From assembly GCA_902651635.1 (NCBI GenBank), contig CACRSC010000019.1, positions 186,001 through 250,000 of the forward strand: a stretch of 64,000 nucleotides of DNA, written 5' to 3'. Under the pieces are notes generated by a model that worked only from the letters and a program-made list of their open reading frames with translations, had not been told where the DNA came from and did no database searches. Below are positions 11,333 to 22,104 of the stretch, piece by piece. Within the stretch, counting starts at the first letter, position 1; every line of letters starts with the position of its first letter. The position numbers and the translations under genes were made by a program. The DNA comes from Mastigamoeba balamuthi. Its lineage: Eukaryota; Evosea; Mastigamoebida; Mastigamoebidae.

Positions 11333-11601
11333 TAGCGCCACTCCCCCCTTCCCGAGCGGCCATTTGTTGGGCACAGCAGCTCTCCGTTTGTCACAACAAA
11401 TGTAAAGAGGAAAAAAACGCATGTTCTTTCAGTTGACACTCGACGGGGGGAGGAGGAGGATGGGGGGGAGGGGGAAAGGGCCTCTGAGCCCGTGTGCGTG
11501 CGTTGCTGTTGCTCTTTTTGGCAGAAATTCTCCCGGGGGAGGTTGAGCCGTTGCAGACAAACTTCCGGATCCGACTGACCCGGGTCTCGGTAGTACCGGA
11601 A

Positions 11602-12240
11602 CTACGGACACATGTCCATCGCGGAATCCCTGAAGGCGCTCATCGCGATCGCAGCCGGCGAGGGCCACCCGACCTCGGGCACCGGGCACAGCACGACGCC
11701 CGCCCCGTCGTCGGCCTCGTCCTGCTCCGGGGCGGCCGCCAGCGGCATCGCGTCGTCGTCAAAACCGCAGTTGAAGTCGTTGCGGTCGCTGCCGCCCTGG
11801 GGCCCGGCGAGCTCGCCCCTGTCCTCGGCGGCCCTGCGCTCGGTCTCGGCGATCGTGGCGAGCCACTCGAGGTCCTGCAGCAGCGCGGCGGCGCCCACGT
11901 GGCCGCGGACGGAGCGGATGACGCACCACGCGAGCTTGTCGCACATCCTCATCTGCTCGTCGGGGTAGAGCTCCGTCAGCGCGCACGTCAGCAGCCCGTG
12001 CACCGCCACGCGCGTCTCCCACGGGTGCTGCGCTGCGTGCGCGCTCAGCGTGGCGCTGGAGCTCTGCGCAGGGGTCCGTGCGCGTGCGGAGGCCTGAACA
12101 CCGGCATAGTCCATTTCTCGTGCGAATTGGGGCTGGCTGGCTGGGTGTGTGGTGCAGCTGGCGTGTTGAGTAATGAGCGTGGGGATCTTCCCAACGTCCT
12201 CGACGGTTGTGCCCGTGCTGCCCCCGATCGTTTGTGTCAT
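11602..12240 (-). CDS. Hypothetical protein
   Basis: ORF of 212 residues from ATG 12240, not recognised. It has a central alpha-helical part (VHGLLTCALTELYPDEQMRMC, AAALLQDLEWLATIAE) and an acidic C-terminus. The N-terminal 45 residues are poorly constrained in composition and may include an unrecognised intron. AAATATCT at 12467-12474 and aaatatg near 12244 lie upstream, as for confirmed genes, which supports it being expressed. Confidence 0.5.
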   Translation of the reverse strand: MTQTIGGSTGTTVEDVGKIPTLITQHASCTTHPASQPQFAREMDYAGVQASARARTPAQSSSATLSAHAAQHPWETRVAVHGLLTCALTELYPDEQMRMCDKLAWCVIRSVRGHVGAAALLQDLEWLATIAETERRAAEDRGELAGPQGGSDRNDFNCGFDDDAMPLAAAPEQDEADDGAGVVLCPVPEVGWPSPAAIAMSAFRDSAMDMCP

Positions 12241-12360
12241 AAGGAAATATGCAATTCTCGTGTACCGCCGTTATTTCATGTAAGGGTGGAACAGTATGTG
12301 TGCTGTGCATCAGCGGCTGCTGCGCTTCCCGAGCCTCCTCGGACGCGTGGCTGCGTGCAG

Positions 12361-12732
12361 TGTCTAGTCACGCCGGTAATAAAGGCCATTCCGCCAAGGA
12401 CCATTCGGTGGCCCTGTGACCACAGCCAACGCATACAACGGTAACTGACGTGGCAGCTCTACGGGGAAATATCTAATTCCCCGATCTGTGGGGCACGCAA
12501 ACCACGAGACACAGAGCAGCCGAGGGACCGCAGCAAGGCTTCTAATACGCGATTTCTTCTCTTTTGGTGGCACCACAAGGCAATGGCTGGCTCTGGCCTG
12601 CCGGCCTGCCGGCCTTGCCTTGAAATGGAAGACAACCCGAGCCCAACACGAGGGCACAACAGCAGCAGCAATAGCAGCAGCAGCAGCAGCAACAGCAGCA
12701 AAACAGACACACAGGCTCCGGAGAGGGGGCTC
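12361..12732. other. Intergenic region with CAG/AGC repeat
   Basis: Holds AAATATCT at 12467-12474 and an imperfect CAG/AGC trinucleotide tract at about 12657-12706. Short ORFs reading through the tract are poly-Ser, poly-Gln or poly-Leu and are not supported as genes. Confidence 0.5.
12657..12706. repeat. Imperfect (CAG)n microsatellite
   Basis: About 50 bp of CAG/AGC units with AAT and AAC interruptions, in the 3' flank of the light-chain-like gene. Confidence 0.85.
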
Positions 12733-13421
12733 TCAAGGGCGCTCCATGCTCTTGACGAACGAGCGGTAGTTGATGGTGCCCGAGCTGCCTGCGGCCACGG
12801 CCGAGCACTGGTGGATGATCTCCTCGGCCTGGTCCTCGTCGAGGTGGTCGCCCATCGACGTGAGCACGTGGCGCAGGTCGGGGATCGTCAGCATGCCGTG
12901 GCCCTCGCGGTCAAAGGCCTCGAACGACTCGAGGATGTCCGTCTGCTGCACCTTGAACGACATCCTGTCGGCCATGGTCTTGACAAACTGGTCCACGGTC
13001 ACGTGCGGCGCTCCGCCTGGTGTGCGTCAACGCAGGCATTTCCCTGATTGAGACCGATATGCCGAAATGGATCCGATCCCCCCAGGAGCAAACAGGATTT
13101 CAAATCGGAAAAGAGCTCCCCGGAGCCAGCGAGCAAATATCGAAGAATATCTGCGCACGGGAACGGTGTTTGGGGGACGGTTCAGACGGACCTGCGCCGC
13201 AGTCCTTCATGAAGGCGAGCACGTCGGCCACCGTGGGGCACTGCCCGAGGTAGCGCATGACGGTCGCGAGGTCCTTGGCGTTGACCTGCGGCTTGCCCTT
13301 GCTGACCGTCAGGAACGCGTCCCTGAACTCCTCCAGCGTCTCCGCGTCTGCCTGGGGGGAGCCTTCAGCGCGAGGGGGGAGCGCGGGCACAGCGGCGGTT
13401 GTGTCAGCGCACCTCGCTCAT
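12733..13421 (-). CDS. Calmodulin-like protein, probably a myosin essential light chain
   Basis: Three exons: 13421-13413 (only MSE), 13351-13192 and 13016-12733, giving 150 residues, the normal length of calmodulin or essential light chains. The sequence shows the four-helix-pair layout: LEEFRDAFLTVSKGKPQV, KDLATVMRYLGQCPT, ILESFEAFDREGHGMLTIPDLRHVLTSMGDHLDEDQAEEI (abridged), INYRSFVKSM. All four loops are degenerate; the third (DREGHGMLTIPD) is nearest to canonical. Loss of Ca2+ ligands with retention of the fold is typical of myosin light chains that bind IQ motifs. The second intron is 175 nt, long for this window, and contains two AATATC motifs. A 9-nt coding first exon is unusual but gives a good start (MSEADAETLEEF). 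Confidence 0.8.
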
Positions 13422-13656
13422 CTGACCGTTTGTCGGTTGTGTGTGGGTTTTTAATTTGAAATATCTCTGGTAAATATCTGGAAGAAAAAACACCAGACGA
13501 CGGTGGCGTCCGGAACACCTCCAAGGGTATTTGTGTGCAACATCGCACTGCTGATACCGTCTATCCGATGGTTCTTTGGTGACGAATATCAATTGATTTG
13601 ACAGGCTCGCAGCACAATTCTGGAGTACACCGGTTCATTGCGGACGGCAGTACCCC

Positions 13657-16201
13657 TTAGATTATGTGCGGCTGGTTGTCGAGGACCTTGCGAATGGCGT
13701 CTCTGGTGACGCGCCCCAGCAGCCTACCGCGGCGAGTGACGAAGGCGTGGTCGAGATTCATGGTGATGAACAGCATGTGCAGCTGCGAGAGCGGCGTCGA
13801 GTCGACGATGATCGCAGGCGACTGCTGGTACGCCAGTGGCAGCGTCGCGTTCTCGTACACTTCTGGTGCCGATCTCAACGTCGTGCTCCACTGCCTTGCC
13901 TGCGCCACGAGGTCAACCAGCTTCTGCTTGTTGATTGTCCCAACGAGAAACTTTTGCTCTGCCCGTACGCGTTAGAGACGCCAAGATCCACGAGGCCAGT
14001 ACCAGCATTGGTCACCACTGGAAGAATATCGCTGGGGCATGCGCTGATGATTTCCATAGTTTCTTTGACGGTAGGAAGCCTCGTAATGGCTGATGACAAG
14101 TAAGAGAACCGACGAGCTCGCTGAGCGACGTACAAATCAGATTGGTGTCCATGAGATCCGCTGCAGTAACTTCGTCACGGCGCGAGTGCTGCAGGTCAAA
14201 GAGGAACGGGAGGGAGCGAGCCCGTATGATGCTCTCGAAGATGCTCCCGGAGAAGTAGCGGTTTAGAGTGATCGCGAGGCTAGTGGCAAACAGCGTGTGC
14301 ACGAGGTAGTCCAAGTTACTGTTGAGGGAGGATCAGCTTAAGGAAGAGTGTTGGGTCTTCTGACTCCGTCAGCTCGAGTACGATGACAGAACTGGAGAAC
14401 GTGTGCGTTACAGCACCGACATACGCGGCTCCTCCGATGCAGCTCATCACTGTACCACGGATTCAGTGCTCAAAAACAACGCATCATGTATACCAGACGG
14501 CTCGATTTGCATACTCGTGATCAGCTTGAACAGCTCCCCGATAAAACGACCAATGACGCTGCCGATGACCAGGTTCGTAGCATACAGCCCAATCGGGACA
14601 GGCATCGGAATCGAGGCAGCGGTCAAGATGAACTGAGGCAAATACAGTCAAACATGGCCCAAAAACGAGGGAGAACGAGCGTACCCTCCCAACGAACAGT
14701 ACGAGTGTCGTGATCACAGGGGAGTATTTGCCCCACTGCAGCCAGCCCAAGTCCTCGGAGAGCTCCTTGGCGTAGAGGGACTTGAGGGTGGGCCAGAGCG
14801 GCAACGAGACATATTTCCCAAGGAACCCTGGGAACGTGAACAGGCCTGTTGCGATGGCCACGATCATGCAGTAGACGATGGGGTTGCGGTAGACAAACGA
14901 CTTGGTGTGTCTCCTCCGCAGAGCGAAGAAGATCATCGTGAGCTTGATGAACAGGAGCGACAGCACGCCACACACGACACCCAGTAGTGCTCCCACTCCA
15001 AACGTGCCCCAGCACAGCCCACTGCACGGCGAAATAATGAGAATGCCCAGCAGTACGATCCTTATGTGGGCACGAGAACGCACGGCGTTGAGTCCATCGG
15101 AAGTATGCCAGAGAGGTATCCAGCCAGCAGACAATTCCGGCCTCCGTTTCTGAAAGAGCAAGCTTGTTAGGAGCCGTGTGACTGCGGGGAAAAGGCACAG
15201 GTTGTAGAATATTCTGGACAGGACGGATGCAACAATAGAGGCTGTGGCAGCAAACCAGTAGACCGCCACGGGGTAGTATGTCGCAGCCACCTCTAGGGTG
15301 AACATCATCCCCTACGGTTCGGTTCCGGGTAAGCCTATTGCGGAGCTCGGTTATACTAACCCCGATCGGTGTACCAAAGTGCGAGCTGATGCCGCATGCC
15401 GTTCCCACCAGCATCAGATGCTTGGGCAGCGCACTGCTGTTCGATAGAGCTACAGCTCCGTGAGCTCAGCGCAGCAAAATGAGCAAGGGCGCACAGGAGA
15501 ACAGCTGGAGGGAGAGCACTTGCGTCGCAATCATGGCGCCGATGTGGACCATCGGGCCCTGTTTGCCAGCGAAGATCCCGGCACCGATCACGAACGAGAG
15601 CCCGATGGTCTTAGCAACGAGGGTGCGCATCGACAGGCATTGCGGCATGTCGATGCCGCTCAAGATTGTCTTGACCTCTGGTATTCCGCTTCCTGCGCGC
15701 GGCGGGGGACTTTGTAAGCATGACAACCGGAATGCTAAATATGGATCGCACCAGAGGCGGAGGGGCTGATGTACTTCGTGACAGCAAAGCCAGCGGCAGT
15801 GAACACCATCGTGAACAGGACCCAGAACACGCATTTTGCGGCCTCGGTCGGTATGTCCCTGTTTCCCTGCGACTTCACTGTTGACCACAGTTTGTCAACA
15901 GCAGTTCTGGGGGTATCAATTGGACGGACAGTTCGAACACATCTCCACGAACTTGTCGATGAGGAAGCTGACGCAGGGCGTGATGCACTGGGAAAGAGGG
16001 TAGTGAGAAGGGAATGTGGAGACTAGTCTGCGAGCGCACGCCGATGACCACAAGGAAGATGACGAGCATCACGAACATCTCCCTGCGTTCGAGCATGTGC
16101 TGGAGCCTCTTCCACATGCCCTGCGCTCGCTCTGGCTCTTGTCCTACGGCGGGCTCGTCTTGTTTCGGCTCGCTCCACTTCTCCTTGACCTGCCCGAGCA
16201 T
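13657..16201 (-). CDS. CLC-family chloride channel/transporter with CBS domains
   Basis: Eleven exons give 708 residues: 16201-16040, 15987-15941, 15906-15752, 15692-15495, 15449-15361, 15311-14685, 14632-14494, 14449-14338, 14318-14110, 14089-14003 and 13958-13657. CLC signatures: GSGIPEVKTIL (Cl- site, helix D), GKQGPMVHIGAMIA (helix F), FGTPIGGMMFTLEV and VIVLELTE; two CBS motifs form the tail (AADLMDTN..., DHAFVTRRGRLLGRVTRDAI). The gating Glu of GKEGP is Gln here. The usual GxFxP helix-N motif reads GLYAT. FGTPxGG resembles the plasma-membrane clade (ClC-1/2/K). Introns 14319-14337 (19 nt, GC-AG) and 14090-14109 (20 nt, GT-AG) are far shorter than all others and are needed to keep frame. 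The gene is AT-richer than its neighbours. Confidence 0.9.
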
Positions 16202-16223
16202 GCTTTCGCTCAGAACCGGCCGA

Positions 16224-17052
16224 TCAAATCGTTACAGTATGCGCAGTCACACAGAGCATGCTCAACACTGCAGATTCAGCAAGGAGAGGGCGTACGCTGG
16301 ACACGCGGTTTGAAGGGAACCAGCCCTCGCGAGAGCATATGCGGCCGAGCCACCAGTCGGGGTCGTTGTTGTCGAGCACCTCGACGATGTCGCCGGTGGA
16401 CATGTCGAGCTCGTCGTGGTCCTCGGCCACGAACTGCACCACGCACTCGACCTGACCCGGCGCCCTCAGTTTCCGCGACACGTCACGGACGACCCCGGTC
16501 CCTTCCCCCCACATACAAACAGCTTTTCGTTGGCGTCCTGCTGCATGTCTTGCGACTGAAGAAGAGCCTTGCGGTCGGTCTGTTTCGCGAGGGATGAGCG
16601 AAGGATCTTTGATAATAGAGAAGATTCCACTCCGCAAAAGCGGAATCCGGCGAGATGACTTACGATGACGACACACGTGCGAGGGAAAACGCCGCGCTTG
16701 CCCGAGCAGGCGCCCTCCCACCAGTCGGCGTCGCCGTTGCAGTCCACAATGTCCACGAGGTCGCCCTCGCAGAGGCTGAGCTCGCCCTCGGACTTGGCCT
16801 CGTGCCCCGCCACGCACCTCGCGCGGGCGACCTGAGCGCGCGCACCACCGGCAGCAGCAGCTGTCAGGACTGGGGCACACCCGCAGGGACAAAAAGAGCA
16901 GCAGCTGAGGTGAGGGGGGACGGACCACGCGGTGGCTCCTGCTGCTCCGTAGAACCTGCGGGGGAGTCGCGGCGGTCAGGTGGCGCGGCGACAAGGGGGG
17001 CGGGGGTGGCGACCGCTGGCTCGTGGATGTTGACGAGCTCGATGTCCGCCAT
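16224..17052 (-). CDS. Two-SH3-domain adaptor protein
   Basis: Starts at ATG 17052 (MADIELVNIHEP), then a Pro/Ala-rich linker. First SH3: ARCVAGHEAKSEGELSLCEGD...DADWWEGACSGKRGVFPRTCV (ALYDY position altered, WW and FP.. retained). Second SH3: VECVVQFVAEDHDELDMSTGD...DPDWWLGRICSREGWFPSNRV. Both keep the acidic RT loop, Trp pair and G-x-FP-x-N/T surface that bind PxxP ligands. A short exon (TDRKALLQSQDMQQ...) joins them. The introns after SH3-1 have donors gtaagt and gtatgt. The stop lies only 22 bp before the CLC start in the same orientation; joining the two genes would break phase, so they are kept separate. It is divergent from the tetraspanin. Confidence 0.8.
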
Positions 17053-17337
17053 CTCCCGCACGGCGCGCCGACTTGAGAGATCCGGAAGATATTGCGGGAA
17101 ATGTGACGATTAATGAGAAGCAAGCTCATGGAACCTTCCGACGGGACGATCTGCTGACCGGCTTCCCTTCCTCTCTGCAGGGCAGCGCCCCTGCTGAGAC
17201 CTGGCATTCCACTGCCGGTCTGGCGGTCGAGATATTCCCGCTCCGATATCTCTGCTCAACAATCAGATTCTCTTCGTCAAAAAACAAGATACTTGTCGCC
17301 AACAACGCACGCCAACACTGCTAGCAATTTTGTACGA
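17053..17337. promoter_or_regulatory. Divergent promoter with GATATT and E2F-like sites
   Basis: 285 bp between the SH3 gene and the tetraspanin. It holds agatatt joined to gcgggaaa at 17087-17101 (reverse strand reads TTTCCCGC then AATATC), gatattcccgc at 17231-17241 and gatatctc at 17246-17253. TTTCCCGC matches the E2F/DP consensus TTTSSCGC. That the sites are functional is inference. Confidence 0.5.
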
Positions 17338-18568
17338 ATGCCTTCCGTGTCACGCCGCGACCTGCAGAAGCGCCTCTCTTCGTGCACCGCGCTCCTGCAG
17401 TGGATCTTCATCGGCTCCTGCCTCATCTTCCTCGCACGCGCCCCCCGTGCCCCCCGCGCCCCCCTTGTCGTTTTCCAATCTCGAAACTGGAGAAACTGAA
17501 TGCGGAAATCGTCCCCGGCTCTTCCGCACCCTCCGTGGGTCTGGTATTCGCTCCCCCAGCTCCTTGACATGACAGCTTGTCGCACAAACCCCCCACCCCC
17601 CCACGCAGTTCTCATCCGGTTCTCAGACGGAAAAAAAAGAGCGGTTCACAAGAGAAATGCGGGGAGGGGCTGACTGTTGCGCGAGCGCCTGACTGACGTC
17701 ATGTCGCTGTGTGTTGCAGGTGCTGGGGCTGGCGATCCTGGGCGTCGGGGGCGCGGCGACGAGGAACAGGGAGGTGGTCAAGGCGATGCGGCTGCCGGGC
17801 ATCGAGACGCTGCCGGCGTGGGGCGTCACGCTGGGCGTCTTTGTGACGGTCCTGGCCGTGCTGGCCGCCTGCGGGGCGTTCTTCCTGCACACCAAGCTGA
17901 TGGCCACGGTGGCCGTCCTGCTGTCGTTCATCCTCGTCATGCAGATCGGCATCGCCGCCGGCGCCCTCTCGCAGCGCTCTGAGGTCCGCCACCACCTGAT
18001 CACCGCGTGGAACTCCGTGCGTCCTTGTCCTCCCCCCTCCTCTCCCCCTGCCTCCCTCCGCGTGTTGCTTCGCGGTGCCCCCATTGCCCAGCAGTCGAGT
18101 GTCTTGCCAAGGCGCAGCTGCGAGCATCTCTGTCCTCAGAGGGGCAATGAAGGACGGCCATTCGTGTTGGTGCTCGCTGGTGGGCGGAGGTGTGTGTGGT
18201 CCCCGCCGGGCTGCTCACTGCTTGAGCCTCTGCAGTGCTCGAACCAGACCAAGATCAACCTCGAGAAGGAGTACGAGTGCTGCGGCATGAAGAACTACAC
18301 AGACATGCCTGCCCTGCCCTGCCCCGACAAGGTCACGCGCGGCTGCCTCGGCCCGTTCGAGAGCACGGTCCTCAAGCTGCTCAAGGGCCTCGCGGGCGTG
18401 GGCATCGTGCTGGCCATCCTCGAGGTCTCGGGCATCGCGACGCTCGTCCACCTCATCTCGCGCGTCCGCAAGGCCGCCGTGGCCTTCACCCGGCTCGCCG
18501 AGACGGGCAATGAGGAGCTCAACGATGTCCAGGACCCCGCGAGCGCCGCCCGCGTGGTCATCGACTGA
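17338..18568 (+). CDS. Tetraspanin
   Basis: Four-helix membrane protein. TM1 is built across the first splice (LLQWIFIGSCLIFL joined to VLGLAILGVGG); TM2 and TM3 are VTLGVFVTVLAVLAACGAFF and MATVAVLLSFILVMQIGIAAG; TM4 is AGVGIVLAILEVSGIATLV. The large extracellular loop carries the diagnostic YECCGMKNY (CCG motif), then PCPDK and GCLGPFE cysteines. Exons: 17338-17433, 17720-18016 and 18236-18568. The first intron (17434-17719) is GC-AG with donor gcacgc, chosen because it is the only in-phase join that completes TM1. Introns of 286 and 219 nt are long for this window. Tetraspanins organise membrane microdomains; partners are unknown. Confidence 0.9.
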
Positions 18569-19876
18569 GGAGCGCCTCCTCTCCACACTACCTCTCCCCG
18601 ACTGCTCTTATCTCTTCTTCCACCATCACCGCGGGCTCTCACAAAGGTCCGGCGATGCACCAATGCAGCATGCCCGTGCCCGTGCGGGTCCCTCCCAGTC
18701 GCGCGCCGTCTGCCGTTTCTGTCACCCAGGGCTGGCGATCTTCGTGCACTCTCGCAGTGTCGAAGTGCATTCAAAGGGAGCGGACAACAATATTATGAGC
18801 TACTGTGTGAGAGAGCTCGTCAGTTTATCTGTGGGGAGCTGCACCTCGTATGTACTGGTCCGCCTATTCAGTGTGATGACTCCCACGGCCTGCTTCTGAC
18901 ACAGTGCCTTGCCGTTCTCCTCAGTGCTGCACTGAATGAGCTACCTGTGCACCCTCTTCTCCATCACCCTCGGCAACTTTCGCCTGTGCCACCTCCAGCG
19001 TATCACTGTCTCAACAGTAGTCCGAGCGGATGAACCTCATTGACCAGAATCTGATGAGGCAGCGCAATTTGGTGTTCTTTCAGAAAGGGGTGGGTGTGCA
19101 GAGCTCTCGAGCTTGTTTAGACACAGAGAACAAGGAAATACTACAGTGGCTACTTAGCTGAGAATGCCTTGACTAGGTGTAAGTTTCCAGTACCCCCACG
19201 AGCCCTGCCTGCTATTCGTGAATAAACTACTATGCAAACCTGTGCGCCCAGGAGAACCGAGCTCTGTCCCACCATCACCGAAATCATCATTTGTTATTCG
19301 CAAAAGGCCCGCAGCAGACATCCCGTGGTGCTGATTATGACATAGGAAGTTACTGTACTCGATGAGCCTTGCTGTTTCCCAACACGGCCATCACACGCGA
19401 GTGTCTGCGAAGACCCCCATAGATGCTCGCCGGTCCTCTGTCGTTGCCCTGCCCCAGGTGGGGTTTAATTCTTCCGCTTTCGCGTAAGTGCATTCAAAGA
19501 GGAAACGGACTACTACTGGATTGGGCTGTGTGCTGTGGATTCGCCCGTTGCTTCATCGGGGAGCTGTTGCTGCTGATTCTCTTGGGCCGGCGGGCCCCTT
19601 ACCGAGAGCCGGGGCAGGCCGACCGCGGGCGAGACTTGCGCCCCCCAGCTCTGCACAACCGGCGTTCGCCAAATTGGTGCAGCCGTTGGAAAACGGAGCT
19701 CGCAGGCTTCACCGCGTGCACTGTATGCGGGTCTCTTTTCCTTTTTCGCAACCCCGGCGGTGATCTCAGCGCTCAGCGCGCGCTCCCGATTTGTGTATCT
19801 CGGGCATTTCCTCCGAGACTTGCCCCCCGAGAACTGCGGCTTCTGCTGCTGCCGTGCTGCGTGTCTGGCGCCCACC
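18569..19876. other. Gene-poor stretch
   Basis: About 1.3 kb in which I find no supported gene. ORFs are short, not conserved-looking, and lack neighbouring exons. Composition is more balanced than in genes, especially 18900-19430. The last 400 bp, GC-rich again, probably holds promoter and 5' UTR of the following gene. A non-coding RNA cannot be excluded. Confidence 0.4.
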
Positions 19877-21939
19877 ATGTCGCTCCTCGGCTGCTCTGCC
19901 GACGCTGCTGTCGCCGAGGCGCTGCGCGCCGCCACGGACTCGCCCACCAGCCCGCGCTACCGCAAGCAACAGCACCACCGCGAGCACTCGAGCGCCTCTC
20001 CGACGGGAACTCTGGCGCACGACGGCTCTCTCAAGCCCCTGCCGGCCCTCGACAGCACCGCCGAGCTGCGCCGCGGCTCGCTGTCGCGCGAACCCCGCGT
20101 GCGTCGCCCACACTGACGTGCTGTGTCATTTGATTCGCGTTCTGCTGGTTGCTGGTGGAAATGCTGCGGCGATTTTTCCCGGGCCCACCCCCCGCACCCC
20201 GAGCCCGCCACCCGCGCGGCCGCGCGCAGTCCGCCCCCGCCGCTCCCTCGCGCTCTCGTGCAGCCCTCGCACCCCGTTTGGGCGTCAGATTTTTTGCGCG
20301 TGTCGAGCCGCCCCCGCCAACACTGGGGCACCGAAAACACAGAGAGCAACACACGTATCAGAAAGCTACAGAGACACCCACTCACATAATTGGGCCCTCA
20401 TGTCGTCGCAGCTGGTCGAGTGCGAGCTGCTGGTGGCGCAGGACAGGCTGCAGGAGACCCAGCGCGAGCGGGACGAGCTGGCCAAGCGCGTGGCGGAGCT
20501 GACCTCTGAGCGCGAGAGGCTGTCCTGCGAGGTCACGCGGCTGACGGCCGCCCTGGGCGCCGCAGAGGCCAGCGCCGCCCGCGCGCAGGCACAGCTCGCC
20601 GCCTCGCCGCCCCCCGCCCCCGCGCCCGCCGTCCCGGTGCCCACCGTCGGCCGCCCGGGCAGGTCCGCCTCGGACGCGGACGAGTGCGTGTGCGTTGGTC
20701 GCCCTCTCTCTCTCTCTCGGCCTCTGCCCTGCTGGACTGTTTTGTTCGTTCCGGGTCGTTCAGTCCCGGCGCCTCCTGTGTCTGTTTTTGGTTGCCGCAT
20801 TTTTTGGAGTTCGGCGGGGCGCCGGCCTGGCAGGGGGGCTGACCGGCGGGGTGCCTCTACAAGGCGGCCGGGGAGGGGGGTACTGCGTGGACGGTCCCCC
20901 GAGCGCTCGGAATGCCCCACAGCGGACTGATTTAATTGTGCACTGAAACAGTCATAATGTCCACTCTGCCCGTGCCCCCACTGACACGCGTGGCTCCTGC
21001 GCCTCCAGCGAGAGAGCCGAGAAGAAGGAGCGCTCCAAGCGCCGCAGCTTCTTCGGCGGCAAAGAGAAGAAAGACAAGGACAAGGACAAGGACAAGGAGA
21101 GAGACAAGGACAAGGAGAAGGAGAAGGAGAAGGAGAGGGAGAGGGACAAGGACAAGCCGAGCCTCATCTCTGTGATCAACTCGCCGACGCCCTCTGTGGG
21201 CTCAGTGTCGGCGGGCGGCTCGCAGACGCTGAACCCGCGCCTGGCGGCCGCAGCCGCAGCCTCGATGCCGCCGCCCGTCGTCGTCGTGAGCTCCGCCCTG
21301 GCGCCCTCTGCGTCGACGGGGTCGCTCGAGACGGCGGCCAAGAACCCCGCGGGCTCCGCGTCGATCGACGGCCACAAGACGCTGCCGCCCCTGCTGCTCG
21401 GCGACCGCTCCTCGCGGCCCGGCATCCCGCCCGAGTGGGCCGCGTCGCCGCCCGCGGCGTCGGCGGGCTCGCTGTCGCCGTCGCCCGCGCCCGCGCTTGA
21501 GATGCCGCCGTCGCAGCTCGAGAGGGAGACCGACGCCACGCTGGCGGCGCTCGCGGGGTTCCTGGCCGACTTTGCGCGCAGGTGGGAGCAGGTCGGCGCT
21601 GCTGCCCAGCCCGACGCTGCGCTGCCGGCCGTCTCGCCGTACGTCGAGCAGCTCTCGAGGCTCTGGAAGTCGCTCTCGGACGTGCCGCTGCCCGCGGACG
21701 CGCGGTACTCGCCGCCGCCGAGCCCGCGGTCGCCGGCGTCGGTGGCGTCGGCCTCGGGGGTCGTCGACGTCGAGGCCAAGATCGAGCGGCTGAGGAACAA
21801 GGTGCACCTGTGCATGTGGGAGTGCCAGGTCAAGTCGGCCGAGATGCGCGCCGTGTGGGACGCGCACCGCACCAGCGCCCGCGTCATCGCGGCCTGCCAC
21901 GCGGCCTCTGCGGCGCTCCAGCAGCAGAAGGTCCTATGA
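19877..21939 (+). CDS. Orphan coiled-coil protein with charged KDKD/EKEK region
   Basis: Three exons: 19877-20098, 20412-20683 and 21009-21939; both introns (313 and 325 nt, donors gtgcgt) are long. The N-terminus is Ser/Arg-rich (MSLLGCSADAAV...). Exon 2 encodes a coiled coil (LVECELLVAQDRLQETQRER, LAKRVAELTSERERLSCEV). Exon 3 begins basic (KKERSKRRSFFGGKEKK), then a KDKDKDKE/EKEKEKER run coded by aaggacaag repeats, a Ser/Pro/Ala-rich linker, and a helical C-terminal domain (ETDATLAALAGFLADFARRWEQ; IERLRNKVHLCMWECQVKSAEM). No family is recognised. Confidence 0.7.
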
Positions 21940-22104
21940 GGGCCTCCCCCCCCACTTCTTTCACTCTCTTCCCTCCCTCCTCCCTCCCCCCCTCCCCCCC
22001 TTCCCCCGCCTCTGCTCTCGGTCTAGTGAACGAGCACAACAGTACAACACGGACACACACATCTTCTTTTTGTGTTTGATGCGGGCGTGTGCGCTCGGAG
22101 CGGG

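Noticed and set aside
9401-11422. Long minus-strand ORF of 673 codons, Leu/Arg/Gly-rich
   Set aside because: It is antisense to the coactosin-domain gene and reflects GC-rich third positions; it has no domain and mirrors the repeats of the sense coiled coil.
12459-12808. Poly-Leu and poly-Cys ORFs over the CAG tract
   Set aside because: Produced only by the trinucleotide repeat; no homology and no start context.
16201-16300. SH3 adaptor and CLC as one fused gene
   Set aside because: The candidate intron linking them (donor near 16295, acceptor just before 16201) leaves the CLC out of phase, and the SH3 frame ends at a stop 22 bp before the CLC ATG.
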